Shown: in pieces, positions 27,883 to 36,350 of the stretch
How positions within the stretch are numbered: the stretch's first letter is position 1
Layout of the letters: every line of letters starts with the position of its first letter
From: Actinomycetes bacterium
GTDB lineage: Bacteria; Actinomycetota; Actinomycetes; Streptosporangiales; Streptosporangiaceae
DNA: 47,719 nucleotides
NCBI GenBank assembly: GCA_021792855.1
Contig: JAJYTW010000005.1
Location: forward strand, 1,072 to 48,790
Direction: 5' to 3'
Program-made: the position numbers and the translations under genes
Notes under the pieces: model-generated
The model's database searches: none
The model's input: only the letters and a program-made list of their open reading frames with translations
What the model was told of the DNA's origin: nothing

Positions 27883-28644
27883 ATGAGTCTGCGCGGTCTC
27901 GTCTACCGGCTCTACGAACGACGGCTCGAATCGTCGATCTCGCGGTCCGGGGTGCCCAGGCACGTGGGGGTCATGTGCGACGGCAACCGGCGCTGGGCGC
28001 GCTCGGCTGGCCTGCTCGACGTGAGCAGCGGCCACCGGGCCGGCGCCGACAAGATCTTCGAATTGCTCGAGTGGTGCCGGGCCAGCAACGTCGAGGTCGT
28101 GACCTTGTGGCTGCTTTCTACCGACAACCTGGCCAGGCCGCCCGCTGAGCTTGAGCAGTTGCTGCAGATCATCGAGGACACCGTCCGCGAGCTTGTCGCC
28201 CAGCGCTGGCGGATCAAGCCGGTCGGCGCGCTGGACCTGCTGCCGGCCGAGACCGCGCAGGTGCTGAAGGACGCGGGCGAGGCCACGGCGGACTATCCGG
28301 GACTGCTGGTCAACGTCGCCGTCGGCTACGGGGGCCGCCGTGAGATCGCCGACGCGGTCCGGTCGCTGCTCCAGGAGCACGCCACCAAGGGCACGACGAT
28401 CGAGGAACTTGCCGAGGTCCTCGACGTGGAGCACATCGCCGAGCACCTGTACACCGCCGGGCAGCCAGATCCGGATCTGGTGATCAGGACCTCGGGAGAG
28501 CAGCGGCTTGGCGGCTTCCTGCTCTGGCAGAGCGCGCATTCGGAGTTCTATTTCTGCGACGCGTACTGGCCGGCCTTCCGGAAGGTGGACTTCCTCCGGG
28601 CGCTGCGTTCGTACGCCGGCCGGCATCGCAGATTCGGCGCCTGA
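27883..28644 (+). CDS. (2Z)-prenyl diphosphate synthase (UppS/short-chain Z-FPP synthase family)
   Basis: Condenses isopentenyl diphosphate with an allylic primer to make cis-prenyl diphosphates for the polyprenyl carriers of cell-wall synthesis. 253 residues. MCDGNRRWAR (31-40) contains the essential Asp33-Gly-Asn-Arg phosphate site; later VTLWLLSTDN and DLVIRTSGEQRLGGFLLWQ are hallmarks, with SEFYF and YWPAFRKVDFLRAL. It is the likely counterpart of the mycobacterial Z-farnesyl diphosphate synthase (Rv1086) rather than the long-chain enzyme, judging by position and by MCDGN in place of the usual MDGN. GGAAGGG precedes the ATG. Confidence 0.92.
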   Translation: MSLRGLVYRLYERRLESSISRSGVPRHVGVMCDGNRRWARSAGLLDVSSGHRAGADKIFELLEWCRASNVEVVTLWLLSTDNLARPPAELEQLLQIIEDTVRELVAQRWRIKPVGALDLLPAETAQVLKDAGEATADYPGLLVNVAVGYGGRREIADAVRSLLQEHATKGTTIEELAEVLDVEHIAEHLYTAGQPDPDLVIRTSGEQRLGGFLLWQSAHSEFYFCDAYWPAFRKVDFLRALRSYAGRHRRFGA

Positions 28645-28730
28645 TTAACCTTCTGGCTTACTTCCCGCAATCAGGCGGCCACGCGGAGGTACTTCCGAAA
28701 GACCGGGCATAAAGGTACCTTCGGTTCTGA

Positions 28731-28778
28731 CGGGCGGTGTGTAATCCGCCCGGCGGGAAGGCCCTCGAGATTCTCGAG
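28731..28778 (+). other. Hairpins in the untranslated region before the PIN-PhoH gene
   Basis: Within the 257-base gap at 28645-28901 there is a 7-bp stem (28731-28737 with 28746-28752, 8-base loop) and then CTCGAG-ATT-CTCGAG (28764-28778). The first could terminate the uppS-like transcript or form a leader structure. I see no known riboswitch signature. Confidence 0.45.
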
Positions 28779-28901
28779 CTTCGCGTCCTGGTACGCAGGC
28801 GAGATGAGCGAAGGGCCGGGTCCGGCCCCTCGCTGGCCGTTCCCGGTCCCTCCGACACTCTGTGTCCGAACGCGGCGCCCCAGGCGCTCAGGGGAGAGTG
28901 A

Positions 28902-30356
28902 GTGGCCATTTCCGCATCAGCCCGCGCAACGCGGCCGAACCGTTCCAGCCTCCGCGAGGCGCCAGCCGATCAGCCGACCGGCAGCAGCCAGTCGGCCCCG
29001 GCCGGATCACGGCAGTCACGATCAGGTAAGGCGAAGGCCGCGGCCCAGGCCGCGGACGACCGGCGCACTTACGTGCTCGACACCAGCGTCCTGCTCGCCG
29101 ACCCAGGCGCGTTCGGTCGTTTCGCCGAGCACCGGGTGATCCTGCCGCTGGTCGTGATCACCGAGCTTGAGGCCAAGCGCAACCATCCAGAGCTTGGCTT
29201 CTTCGCCCGGGCGGCGCTTCGCTTCCTCGATGGCCTGCGGCTGGAGCACGGCCGCCTGGACGCCGACATCGCGGTCGGCGACCATGGCGGAACGTTCCGG
29301 GTAGAGCTGAACCACACCGATCCCTCGGTGCTCCCGGCGGGATTCCGGCTCGGCGACAACGACACCAGGATCCTGTCGGTGGCGCGCAGCCTGGCGATGG
29401 AGGGCCACGATGTGGTCCTGGTCAGCAAGGACCTGCCGCTGCGGATCAAGGCCGGGGCGGTCGGGCTGCCGGCCCAGGAGTACCGGGCCGAACTGCCGCG
29501 TGACTCTGGCTGGACCGGAATGGCCGAGATCGACGCCTCCCCGGGCGAGATCGACGAGCTTTACAGCAGCGGCACGCTGGACTCACCTGCCACTCGCGAC
29601 CTGCCCTGCCACACCGGCGTCGTGCTGTACTCAGGCTGCTCGGGCGCCGGGAGCGCGCTCGGGCGGGTCCAGCCGGACAAGTCGGTGCGCCTGGTGCGCG
29701 GCGATCGCGAGGTGTTCGGCCTGCGCGGCCGCAGCGCGGAGCAGCGGATCGCGCTTGACCTGCTGCTCGACCCCGAGATCGGGATCGTCTCCCTCGGCGG
29801 CCGGGCTGGCACCGGCAAGTCCGCGCTCGCGCTCTGCGCCGGCCTGGAGGCGGTCATGGAGCGGCGTCAGCACCGCAAGGTGGTGGTGTTCCGGCCGCTG
29901 TACCCCGTCGGCGGCCAGGAACTCGGCTACCTGCCTGGCTCGGAGGCCGACAAGATGAATCCGTGGGCCCAGGCCGTCTTTGACACTCTGTCGGCGGTGG
30001 TCTCGCCGAACGTGATCGACGAGGTAGTGGCCAGGGAAATGTTGGAGGTCCTGCCGCTGACCCACATCAGGGGCAGGTCCCTGCATGACTCGTTCGTGAT
30101 CGTGGACGAGGCCCAGTCGCTGGAACGCGGCGTCCTGCTCACCGTGCTGTCCAGGATCGGCTCGGGGTCGCGGGTGGTGCTCACCCACGACATCGCCCAG
30201 CGCGACAACCTTCGGGTGGGCCGGCACGACGGCGTGGTCGCCGTGATCGAGAAGCTCAAGGGCCACCCGTTGTTCGCGCACGTCACGCTGGTCCGCTCCG
30301 AGCGCTCGCCGATCGCGGCGCTGGTGACCGAGATGCTGGAGGACGTCGCGGTGTAG
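28902..30356 (+). CDS. phoH2: PIN-PhoH fusion RNA helicase/ribonuclease (PhoH2)
   Basis: 484 residues. A 50-residue Ser/Ala/Arg-rich leader comes first. The PIN nuclease domain (about 56-190) begins [15 protein letters not shown], with Asp60 as first metal ligand, and includes VITELEAKR and the acidic [11 protein letters not shown]. The PhoH ATPase domain (about 275-480) has Walker [10 protein letters not shown] (299-307), Walker B FVIVDEAQ (398-405), and THDIAQRDN. The mycobacterial relative unwinds and cuts RNA. The GTG start follows GGGGAG by 7 bases. A strong hairpin terminator follows. The gene order uppS-like then PhoH2 is conserved. Confidence 0.94.
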   Translation: MAISASARATRPNRSSLREAPADQPTGSSQSAPAGSRQSRSGKAKAAAQAADDRRTYVLDTSVLLADPGAFGRFAEHRVILPLVVITELEAKRNHPELGFFARAALRFLDGLRLEHGRLDADIAVGDHGGTFRVELNHTDPSVLPAGFRLGDNDTRILSVARSLAMEGHDVVLVSKDLPLRIKAGAVGLPAQEYRAELPRDSGWTGMAEIDASPGEIDELYSSGTLDSPATRDLPCHTGVVLYSGCSGAGSALGRVQPDKSVRLVRGDREVFGLRGRSAEQRIALDLLLDPEIGIVSLGGRAGTGKSALALCAGLEAVMERRQHRKVVVFRPLYPVGGQELGYLPGSEADKMNPWAQAVFDTLSAVVSPNVIDEVVAREMLEVLPLTHIRGRSLHDSFVIVDEAQSLERGVLLTVLSRIGSGSRVVLTHDIAQRDNLRVGRHDGVVAVIEKLKGHPLFAHVTLVRSERSPIAALVTEMLEDVAV

Positions 30357-30384
30357 GAAGCCCGGCCGGCCGGCGAATCGGTTG

Positions 30385-30418
30385 CCGCCCCCGGGCCCGA
30401 ACCAGGGCCCGGGGGCGG
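30385..30418 (+). terminator. 14-bp perfect stem after the PhoH2 gene
   Basis: Arms 30385-30398 and 30405-30418 are exact complements, six-base loop GAACCA, no T tract. The right arm ends 4 bases before the GTG of the next gene. Confidence 0.85.
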
Positions 30419-30422
30419 TACC

Positions 30423-31637
30423 GTGACCACCGTCATGAGCGACATTCGTGATCCGCAAGCGCATCCGGCGGCCGGCCCGCCGCGGGCGGACGACCGGCCC
30501 GAGCCTGGGGTCCAGACCAGCGTCGCCGCCCGGCCCGGGCTGAGCGCCGCGGCGGGCGCGGCGGGCGCGGCGGGCGCGGCGGCCGGTCCCGTTTCCGTCA
30601 TAATGCCGGTTCGCAACGAAGAGCGGCACCTGGCCGAATCGGTGGCCAGCGTGCTCGGTCAGGACTACCCGCCGGGGCTTGAGCTTGTGCTGGCCGTCGG
30701 CCCGTCCAGGGACCGGACCAGGCAGATCGCCGACCGACTGGCGGCCGCGGACCCGCGGATCACCGTGGTGGACAACCCGTCCGGCCAGATTCCTTCCGCG
30801 CTGAACGCGGCCGTCCGGGTGTCCAGGCACCCGATCATCGTCCGGATCGACGGGCACGCGCTGATGCCGCCCGGCTACATCGCGACCGCGGTGCGGTCGC
30901 TGGACGAGACCGGGGCGGTCAATGTCGGCGGGATCATGGCCGCGGAGGGGATCACGGACTTCCAGCGCGCCGTCGCTTGGGCAATGACATCGCCGTTCGG
31001 GGTGGGTTCGGCGCGATTCCACACCGGAGGTGGCGCCGGGCCGGCCGACACCGTCTACCTGGGCGCGTTCCGGCGCGAGGCGGTCGAGGCGGTGGGCGGC
31101 TACGACGAGCGGTACCTGCGGGCCGAGGACTGGGAGATGAACCACCGGATCCGGCAGGCCGGCGGGCTGATCTGGTTCACCCCGGCGCTGCGGGTGACCT
31201 ACCGGCCCAGGGCCAGCGTCGCCGCGCTCGGCTCGCAGTACTTCCAGTACGGCCGCTGGCGCCGGGTGGTCGCCAGGCAGCACGCCGGCACGATCAACCT
31301 GCGGTACCTGGCGCCGCCGCTGACGGTCGGCGCCATCGTGGCCGGCACGCTGGCCGGTCTCGCCGGGCTGATCGCGCTCGGAGCCGGCGCCGCCGGACTC
31401 TGGCCGGCCCTGCTGACCATCGGGTTCGCGGCCCCGCTCGGCTACGCCGCCGGGGTGCTCGCGGTCAGCGCGACCGCTGCCGGGCGGCTCAGGGGGCGGG
31501 CGCTGGCGTTCCTGCCGGTCGTGCTCGGCACCATGCACATCTGCTGGGGTACCGGCTTCCTGACCAGCCCTCGACGGCTGGTGCCCAGCGGAGTGCTGGC
31601 CCCGCCGGACCGATCCGCTTCGGGGCGGCTGTCGTAG
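30423..31637 (+). CDS. Family 2 glycosyltransferase with C-terminal membrane helices (ExoA-like)
   Basis: 404 residues. A 50-residue leader ends in a GAAGAAGAA stretch encoded by a 9-bp triple repeat (30552-30578). The GT-A domain shows VSVIMPVRNEERHLAESV (nucleotide-binding start), RIDGHALMP (DxD position, here DGH) and RAEDWEMNHRI (acceptor ED motif). Three or so hydrophobic helices follow (about 300-370), as in ExoA-type enzymes that build surface polysaccharide. Start uncertain: GTG 30423 or ATG 30435; the only SD-like purine run is inside the right arm of the preceding hairpin. First gene of the polymer locus. Confidence 0.9.
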   Translation: MTTVMSDIRDPQAHPAAGPPRADDRPEPGVQTSVAARPGLSAAAGAAGAAGAAAGPVSVIMPVRNEERHLAESVASVLGQDYPPGLELVLAVGPSRDRTRQIADRLAAADPRITVVDNPSGQIPSALNAAVRVSRHPIIVRIDGHALMPPGYIATAVRSLDETGAVNVGGIMAAEGITDFQRAVAWAMTSPFGVGSARFHTGGGAGPADTVYLGAFRREAVEAVGGYDERYLRAEDWEMNHRIRQAGGLIWFTPALRVTYRPRASVAALGSQYFQYGRWRRVVARQHAGTINLRYLAPPLTVGAIVAGTLAGLAGLIALGAGAAGLWPALLTIGFAAPLGYAAGVLAVSATAAGRLRGRALAFLPVVLGTMHICWGTGFLTSPRRLVPSGVLAPPDRSASGRLS

Positions 31638-31676
31638 CTTCGGCAACGCTTGCGGCTGGCGTGCTGGACCGGCCGG

Positions 31677-32438
31677 CTAGGGCTCGTTCATCAGCAGCGA
31701 CTCGGCGATCCGCAGATCGGCGGGATAGGTGATCTTCATGTTGCGCTCGCTGCCCGCAATGGCGCGGACCTCGACCCCGGGCAGGTAGCGGAGCACCATT
31801 CCGCAATCGTCGGTGGCCCGGAGCGTCCCGGCGGCCCGGTCGGCGGACGCAAGCTCGTAGGCACGGCGGATCACCGAGAGCCGGAACGCCTGGGGCGTCT
31901 GGCACCGGCCAAGCTCCTCGCGCGGCGGGATGGACACCATCCGGTCGTCGGCCAGTCGGACGATGGTGTCGGCGGTCGGGACGACAACGCCCAGTGCCTC
32001 GCACTCTGCCAGGGCGGTGACGCAGTCGGCGATGATGCGCTGGTCGACCAGGGGCCGGGCGGCGTCGTGGAACAGCACGTTGCAGTCGGCCTGGTCCGCC
32101 TGACCCGCCGTGGCGGCTCCGGCCTGCGCGGCCTGCGCGGCCTGCGCACAGGTGCGGGTGAGCAGGTCAATCGCGCGACTGGTCGAGTCCGGCCGGTCTG
32201 CCCCGCCCGCGATGACGTGACTGACCTTGGCGTACCTGCCGAATAGCATCCGGCGCGCCTCGGCCAGGAAGGGCGCCGCCATCACCACCACGACCTCGTT
32301 GACGCCCGGAGCGCGGTCGAACGCCGCCACCGAGCGCTCGAGCAGGGTCATGCCGCCGAGCAGTTGAAGCTGCTTGGGCAGGTCCCCGCCGATCCGGAGA
32401 CCGGTTCCGCCGGCCAGCACCACCGCGACAGTGCGCAT
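31677..32438 (-). CDS. IspD/TarI-family cytidylyltransferase
   Basis: Couples CTP to a polyol phosphate (methylerythritol 4-phosphate for IspD, ribitol 5-phosphate for TarI). 253 residues with the complete family pattern: VAVVLAGGTGLRIG, DLPKQ, LFHDAARPLV, RCQTPQAFR, RATDDCGMV, NMKITYPADL. An Ala/Gln insert (QAAQAAQAGAATAGQADQAD) lies near 105. No ispF is adjacent, whereas polyol-phosphate and CDP-alcohol genes are, so a wall-polymer role (TarI-like) is as likely as isoprenoid synthesis. ATG 32438 has no Shine-Dalgarno but TAGGGT lies six bases upstream, suggesting a leaderless transcript. Confidence 0.9.
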   Translation of the reverse strand: MRTVAVVLAGGTGLRIGGDLPKQLQLLGGMTLLERSVAAFDRAPGVNEVVVVMAAPFLAEARRMLFGRYAKVSHVIAGGADRPDSTSRAIDLLTRTCAQAAQAAQAGAATAGQADQADCNVLFHDAARPLVDQRIIADCVTALAECEALGVVVPTADTIVRLADDRMVSIPPREELGRCQTPQAFRLSVIRRAYELASADRAAGTLRATDDCGMVLRYLPGVEVRAIAGSERNMKITYPADLRIAESLLMNEP

Positions 32439-32756
32439 GACCGGACCCTACCCGGCGGCGGATCCGGGCAGTTGGCGCCCTCGCGCGGGGCATGGACCGG
32501 CATGCCCGGCGGAGCGGGTTCGGGCCTGGCCGCGGATGATGATTGGCGCGGTTCGGCGTGGTCAACCCGGCATCGCCGAGCCGGGAAAGTACCGTCGAGA
32601 AGGTACGGCCCGGCATAGTGCGGGCGGTACGTCGCGGTGCGGCAAGGCCGGCTTGCCGGACCGTTCCGCGTTGCGCAGACGCTCCGCGTTTGGAACGGCG
32701 CAGGGCGCGAGCGGAACGGCTTAGTACGCTGGGTAATTGCTCTTACGCGAATAGCG
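32439..32756. other. 318-bp divergent region without a gene
   Basis: Lies between the IspD/TarI-like gene and the DUF5941-like gene. It holds GTACC-8-GGTAC (32589-32606), a GGCAAG-GCCGG-CTTGCC stem (32641-32657), and an AT-richer stretch near 32721-32756 that is the likely promoter of the right-hand gene. Confidence 0.55.
32445..32450 (-). promoter_or_regulatory. Leaderless -10 for the IspD/TarI-like gene
   Basis: TAGGGT on the minus strand, six bases, then ATG 32438; no Shine-Dalgarno is present. Confidence 0.45.
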
Positions 32757-34451
32757 ATGCCTCATGAGTGGGAGACGACCATTCTCACTGGACTCAGACG
32801 CCCGGCCGGCCAGCCGGCCGATTCCGGTGTCGGCGGCCAAGGTGGCGCTGCGGACTGGGATGGATCTGGCGGCCGGGATGGATCTGGCGGCCAGGACCGA
32901 CTCGGCGCCGACGGCGTTCCGCGTTCGGCGTTCGCGTCCCGGGCCGGCGCGGACTTTCGGGCCGCCACTGACCTCGGTGTCGCGGCCGCACGAGCTCTGC
33001 GTGGCTGGTTCCCCCGGATCGGGGACTGGGCGATCCGGCGGTCGCTCACCCCGAACGCGCTGACCGGGATCGCGCTGCTGCTCGCGCTGTGCGCGGCGGT
33101 GTGGATCAGTGGCGGGACCGCGGCCGACATCGGCCGTGGCTCGGTCCTGGTGCTCGGCTGGCTCGCGCTCCGCGCGGCGGCCCAGCGACTGGCGAACTTC
33201 GTCGCGGCCCGGCAGGCGGCGCAGTCGTCGCGCTCGCTGGTCCGCTCCGCCCGCGGACTCGACGGCAGCACCGACTGGCTGGTGCTGCCCGGGATGTTCT
33301 GGCCGGCGGGTGACCGTGGCGCCGCCGACGCGCGGGCGACCCAGGCACGGGCGGCGAGCCTGCGGGGGGCGCGGAACTTCCCGTGGCTGGCCGCGGTCAG
33401 CGCCGCGGCGGCGGAGTTCGCGGTCTACGGCGGTATCGCGGCCTACGGGCAGAGCGATCGGTGGACCACCATGTGGCCGCTCGCGGTGCTGGCCGCCGCG
33501 GCGGTCGCCGTGACCGGCCTGATCATTCGGGGCGCCGAGCGGACGGCGCCGCCGGGGCGCCCGGCCGCGGCGGACCGCGGCACTCGCGGCGTGCTCACCC
33601 GGGTGCTGAACCACGTGCTCGGCGCCGGTCCGGGCGCCCGGGTGCTGATCGCCTGGCTCGCGCTCGCGATCCACGGTCCGAGGATCGCCCTGTTCATCGT
33701 GCTCGCGATCGAGGTGCTGACTGCCTGCCTGGCGGTCGCCCGCCGGGCCAGGCAGGGCATCGGCGCCCGGCGCCGTCCGGTTCCCGCGGCCGCCCGGGCC
33801 ACCGCCGACGCCCCGGCCACCGCCGACGCCCCGGCCGAATCCGGCGCCACCGCGCTGCTTCGTGCCTGCCGGGATGACGGGCCGGTCGCCGCCTGGGCCG
33901 GCCGGCTAGTGCAGGGCAAGCTGGCCCCGTTGCCGCCGCTGCTGATCGGCCTGACCGCGACGATCCTGCTGGCCGTGCTCGGGATGCGGAATCTGCCGGG
34001 AGTCGTGACGCTGGCCCCGCTGATCGTCTTGCTGCTCGCCGCGCCGGGCGCCGGCCATCCGCACGACGGCCCGGTCGACTGGCTCGTTCCGGCCCTGCTG
34101 CTGACCGGCCAGTACGTCTACCTCGCGGCGCTGGGATACGCCCAGCCGGTTTCCGGGCCGATCATCTTCACGCTGTGCGCGCTGACCGGGATCTGGTACC
34201 TGAGTCTCGCGGCGGACCCAGGGGAGGCGCCCGGCGTGGTGCGGGCAGCCACCGGCCCAGGACCCGCCCGGCGGACCGGTGCGCTGACCGCCGGGATCGG
34301 CTGGGAGGGCCGGATGTTCCTGGCCGGACTGGCCGCGATATTCGGGATCGCGTCGTTCGGGTACCTTGTGCTGGCGGCCTATCTGGGGCTGCTGATCGGC
34401 CGGCGAGTCCTGGCCGGGCGCCAGCGAGCAGGGGAGGATGACCGGCGGTGA
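32757..34451 (+). CDS. Polytopic membrane protein, DUF5941-like, with degenerate CDP-alcohol phosphatidyltransferase region
   Basis: 564 residues from ATG 32757; a GTG at 32637 would add 40 residues that do not look conserved. A Gly/Asp-rich linker (24-52) with short GSGGxD repeats is followed by RSLTPNALTGIALLLALCA (95-113), which matches the opening of CDP-alcohol phosphatidyltransferases such as the neighbour at 36328. The expected DxxDGxxAR motif in the next helix is absent (WLALRAAAQRLANFVAAR instead), so this half should be inactive. About ten hydrophobic segments in total; the C-terminal half resembles DUF5941. Its stop overlaps the next gene (GTGA). It may scaffold the polymer machinery. 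Confidence 0.75.
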   Translation: MPHEWETTILTGLRRPAGQPADSGVGGQGGAADWDGSGGRDGSGGQDRLGADGVPRSAFASRAGADFRAATDLGVAAARALRGWFPRIGDWAIRRSLTPNALTGIALLLALCAAVWISGGTAADIGRGSVLVLGWLALRAAAQRLANFVAARQAAQSSRSLVRSARGLDGSTDWLVLPGMFWPAGDRGAADARATQARAASLRGARNFPWLAAVSAAAAEFAVYGGIAAYGQSDRWTTMWPLAVLAAAAVAVTGLIIRGAERTAPPGRPAAADRGTRGVLTRVLNHVLGAGPGARVLIAWLALAIHGPRIALFIVLAIEVLTACLAVARRARQGIGARRRPVPAAARATADAPATADAPAESGATALLRACRDDGPVAAWAGRLVQGKLAPLPPLLIGLTATILLAVLGMRNLPGVVTLAPLIVLLLAAPGAGHPHDGPVDWLVPALLLTGQYVYLAALGYAQPVSGPIIFTLCALTGIWYLSLAADPGEAPGVVRAATGPGPARRTGALTAGIGWEGRMFLAGLAAIFGIASFGYLVLAAYLGLLIGRRVLAGRQRAGEDDRR

Positions 34452-35218
34452 TCGGCATGGTTCTGGCCGCGGGCGCCGGGCGGCGGTTGCGGCCGGATAC
34501 CGACCGCCTGCCCAAGGCCCTGCTGCCGGTCGACGGCGAGACCACGATCCTGGACATCGCGCTGCGGAACCTGGCGGCCGCCGGGATGACCGAGGCCGTG
34601 GTGGTGGTCGGCTACGCGGCGGACCGGGTGGCCGACCGGGTCCCCGCGCTGGAGCGCGCCTTCGGCGTCTCGATTGACCTAGTGCACAACAACCGTGCCG
34701 AGGAGTGGAACAACGCCTACTCGCTGTGGCTGGCACGGGAGTACTTCGGTCACGGCGCGCTGCTGGTCAACGGCGACACCGTGCACCCGCTGAGCGTGGA
34801 GAAGACCCTGCTCGCGGCGACCGCGGCCCGGGCGGCGTCCGGCCTCGCCGCCGACCCGCCGCTCGGCAGGCTGGTCATCGCGATCGACGCGGTCAAGCGC
34901 CTGGCCGACGAGGAGATGAAGGTCGTCCTGGACGAGCGCGGCCTGCTGCTGCGGATCACCAAGCTGATGGATCCGGCGCAGGCCGACGGGGAGTACATGG
35001 GCGCGACGCTGATCGACGCGTCGGCCGCGCTCGGCCTGGCCGACGCGCTGGAGGCGACCTGGCGCCGCGATCCCGGCCTGTACTACGAGGACGGGTTCGC
35101 CGAGTTCGCCGAGCGTGGCGGCGAGGTGCTCGCCGCGCCGATCGGCGATGTCGAGTGGGTTGAGGTTGACAACCATGCCGATCTGCAACGGGCCAGACAG
35201 ATCGCGCCGCGCTGCTAA
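34448..35218 (+). CDS. Sugar-phosphate/phosphocholine-type nucleotidyltransferase
   Basis: 256 residues. The NTP-transferase fold is clear from MVLAAGAGRRLRPDTDRLPKALLPV, with the pyrophosphorylase loop and Lys. Later come NNRAEEWNNAYSLWLA, ALLVNGDTVH (metal Asp) and VEWVEVDNHADLQRA (second metal site). The NNxxxxNNxxSL and DNxxDL patterns resemble LicC/CTP:phosphocholine cytidylyltransferases more than glucose-1-phosphate enzymes. GTG 34448 overlaps the preceding stop. With the CDP-alcohol phosphatidyltransferase downstream, making a CDP-alcohol is the natural hypothesis; the substrate is unknown. Confidence 0.88.
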   Translation: MIGMVLAAGAGRRLRPDTDRLPKALLPVDGETTILDIALRNLAAAGMTEAVVVVGYAADRVADRVPALERAFGVSIDLVHNNRAEEWNNAYSLWLAREYFGHGALLVNGDTVHPLSVEKTLLAATAARAASGLAADPPLGRLVIAIDAVKRLADEEMKVVLDERGLLLRITKLMDPAQADGEYMGATLIDASAALGLADALEATWRRDPGLYYEDGFAEFAERGGEVLAAPIGDVEWVEVDNHADLQRARQIAPRC

Positions 35219-35294
35219 CCTCGCCAGGTAACACCGTCGCGGCCGGCCGTCGGCGGCTGCCGGGACGCGCCGCGGCGCGGGCCGGAGGAGGTCT

Positions 35295-36350
35295 ATGCCA
35301 CTGCTGGCGCGAATGCTCGCCGCACCCCTGGTCATCGACGTGCGCCCGGGCGCGATCGCGGGGCTCGGCGCGCTGCTGTCGGACCGGCGGATCGCCACCC
35401 AGGGCCGGGTCGCGATCGCGGTCGGCCCCGGCCAGGGCGACGCACTCGCCGCCGAACTGACCGGAACGGCCGCCGAGGTGTTCCGCCTCGATGGCGGCAG
35501 CTATGACGGGGCCGTGGAACTGGGCCGGAGGCTCCGGGCCGGCGGCTTCGAGGTGGTTGCCGGGATCGGCGGCGGCAAGACCATCGACGTCACCAAGTAC
35601 GCGGCGCACATGGCCGGGATACCGATGGTGTCGGTGCCGACCAGCCTCGCGCACGACGGGATCGCCTCGCCGGTGAGCACGCTGCGGCACGAGTCGGGAA
35701 CCGGTTCCTACGGCGTCGTGCTGTCGCCGGTCGCCGTGGTCGTCGACCTGGACCGGGTGCGCGGCGCCCCCGGGCAGCTGTCGGTCGCCGGGGTCGGCGA
35801 TGTGGTCAGCAACCTGTCGGCGGTCGCGGACTGGGAGCTCGCGGCGGCCGACACCGGCGAGCCTGTTGACGGCCTGGCTGCGGCGATGGCCAGGTCTGCG
35901 GCGCACGCGCTGCTGCATCAGCCGGGCCCGAGCGACTCCGACGAGTTCCTGACCGTGCTGGCCGAGGCGCTGATCCTGTCCGGGGTGGCGATGGCGATGG
36001 CGGGATCGAGCAGGCCGAGCAGCGGCGGCGACCACGAGATCATGCATGCGATTAACGAGCTCTATCCCGGAACTGCCAGCCACGGAGAGCTGGCCGGGAT
36101 GGGCGCGCTGTTCTGTACCTATCTTCGGGACGACGCCGGGCAGTTCGCGGCGATATCGTCGTGTCTGCGGCGGCACGGCCTGCCGCGCGGACCCGGGCAG
36201 GTGGGTCTGTCGGACGGGCAGTTCACCGCCGCGGTGCTGCGCGCCCCGTCGACCAGGCCCGGCCGGTACACGATCCTCGAGCGCCTCGCCCTGTCCCCGG
36301 CCGAGGCCGCCAAGAAAGTGGAGGAGTATGGCCGGGCCATCGCTGGCTGA
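35295..36350 (+). CDS. Glycerol-1-phosphate dehydrogenase-like (iron-containing ADH superfamily)
   Basis: 351 residues. NAD-binding GGGKTIDVTKYAA (92-104) and SVPTSLAHDGIASP (113-126) are signatures of the sn-glycerol-1-phosphate dehydrogenase/AraM branch. Metal ligands would be Asp169 (GVGDVVSN), His247 (GGDHEIMH) and His263 (TASHGE). Such enzymes reduce dihydroxyacetone phosphate to sn-glycerol-1-phosphate, the enantiomer used for archaeal lipids and a few bacterial compounds. Here it probably supplies a polyol phosphate for cytidylylation. GGAGGAGG precedes the ATG. The next gene starts inside its last 23 bases. Confidence 0.88.
   Translation: MPLLARMLAAPLVIDVRPGAIAGLGALLSDRRIATQGRVAIAVGPGQGDALAAELTGTAAEVFRLDGGSYDGAVELGRRLRAGGFEVVAGIGGGKTIDVTKYAAHMAGIPMVSVPTSLAHDGIASPVSTLRHESGTGSYGVVLSPVAVVVDLDRVRGAPGQLSVAGVGDVVSNLSAVADWELAAADTGEPVDGLAAAMARSAAHALLHQPGPSDSDEFLTVLAEALILSGVAMAMAGSSRPSSGGDHEIMHAINELYPGTASHGELAGMGALFCTYLRDDAGQFAAISSCLRRHGLPRGPGQVGLSDGQFTAAVLRAPSTRPGRYTILERLALSPAEAAKKVEEYGRAIAG

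Noticed and set aside
28645-28901. A riboswitch such as the c-di-AMP (ydaO) type before PhoH2
   Set aside because: The conserved cores of that class were not found; only simple hairpins are visible.
30552-30578. 9-bp triple repeat in the glycosyltransferase leader as a phase-variation switch
   Set aside because: The period is a multiple of three, so copy changes would only lengthen the Ala/Gly linker, not switch the frame.
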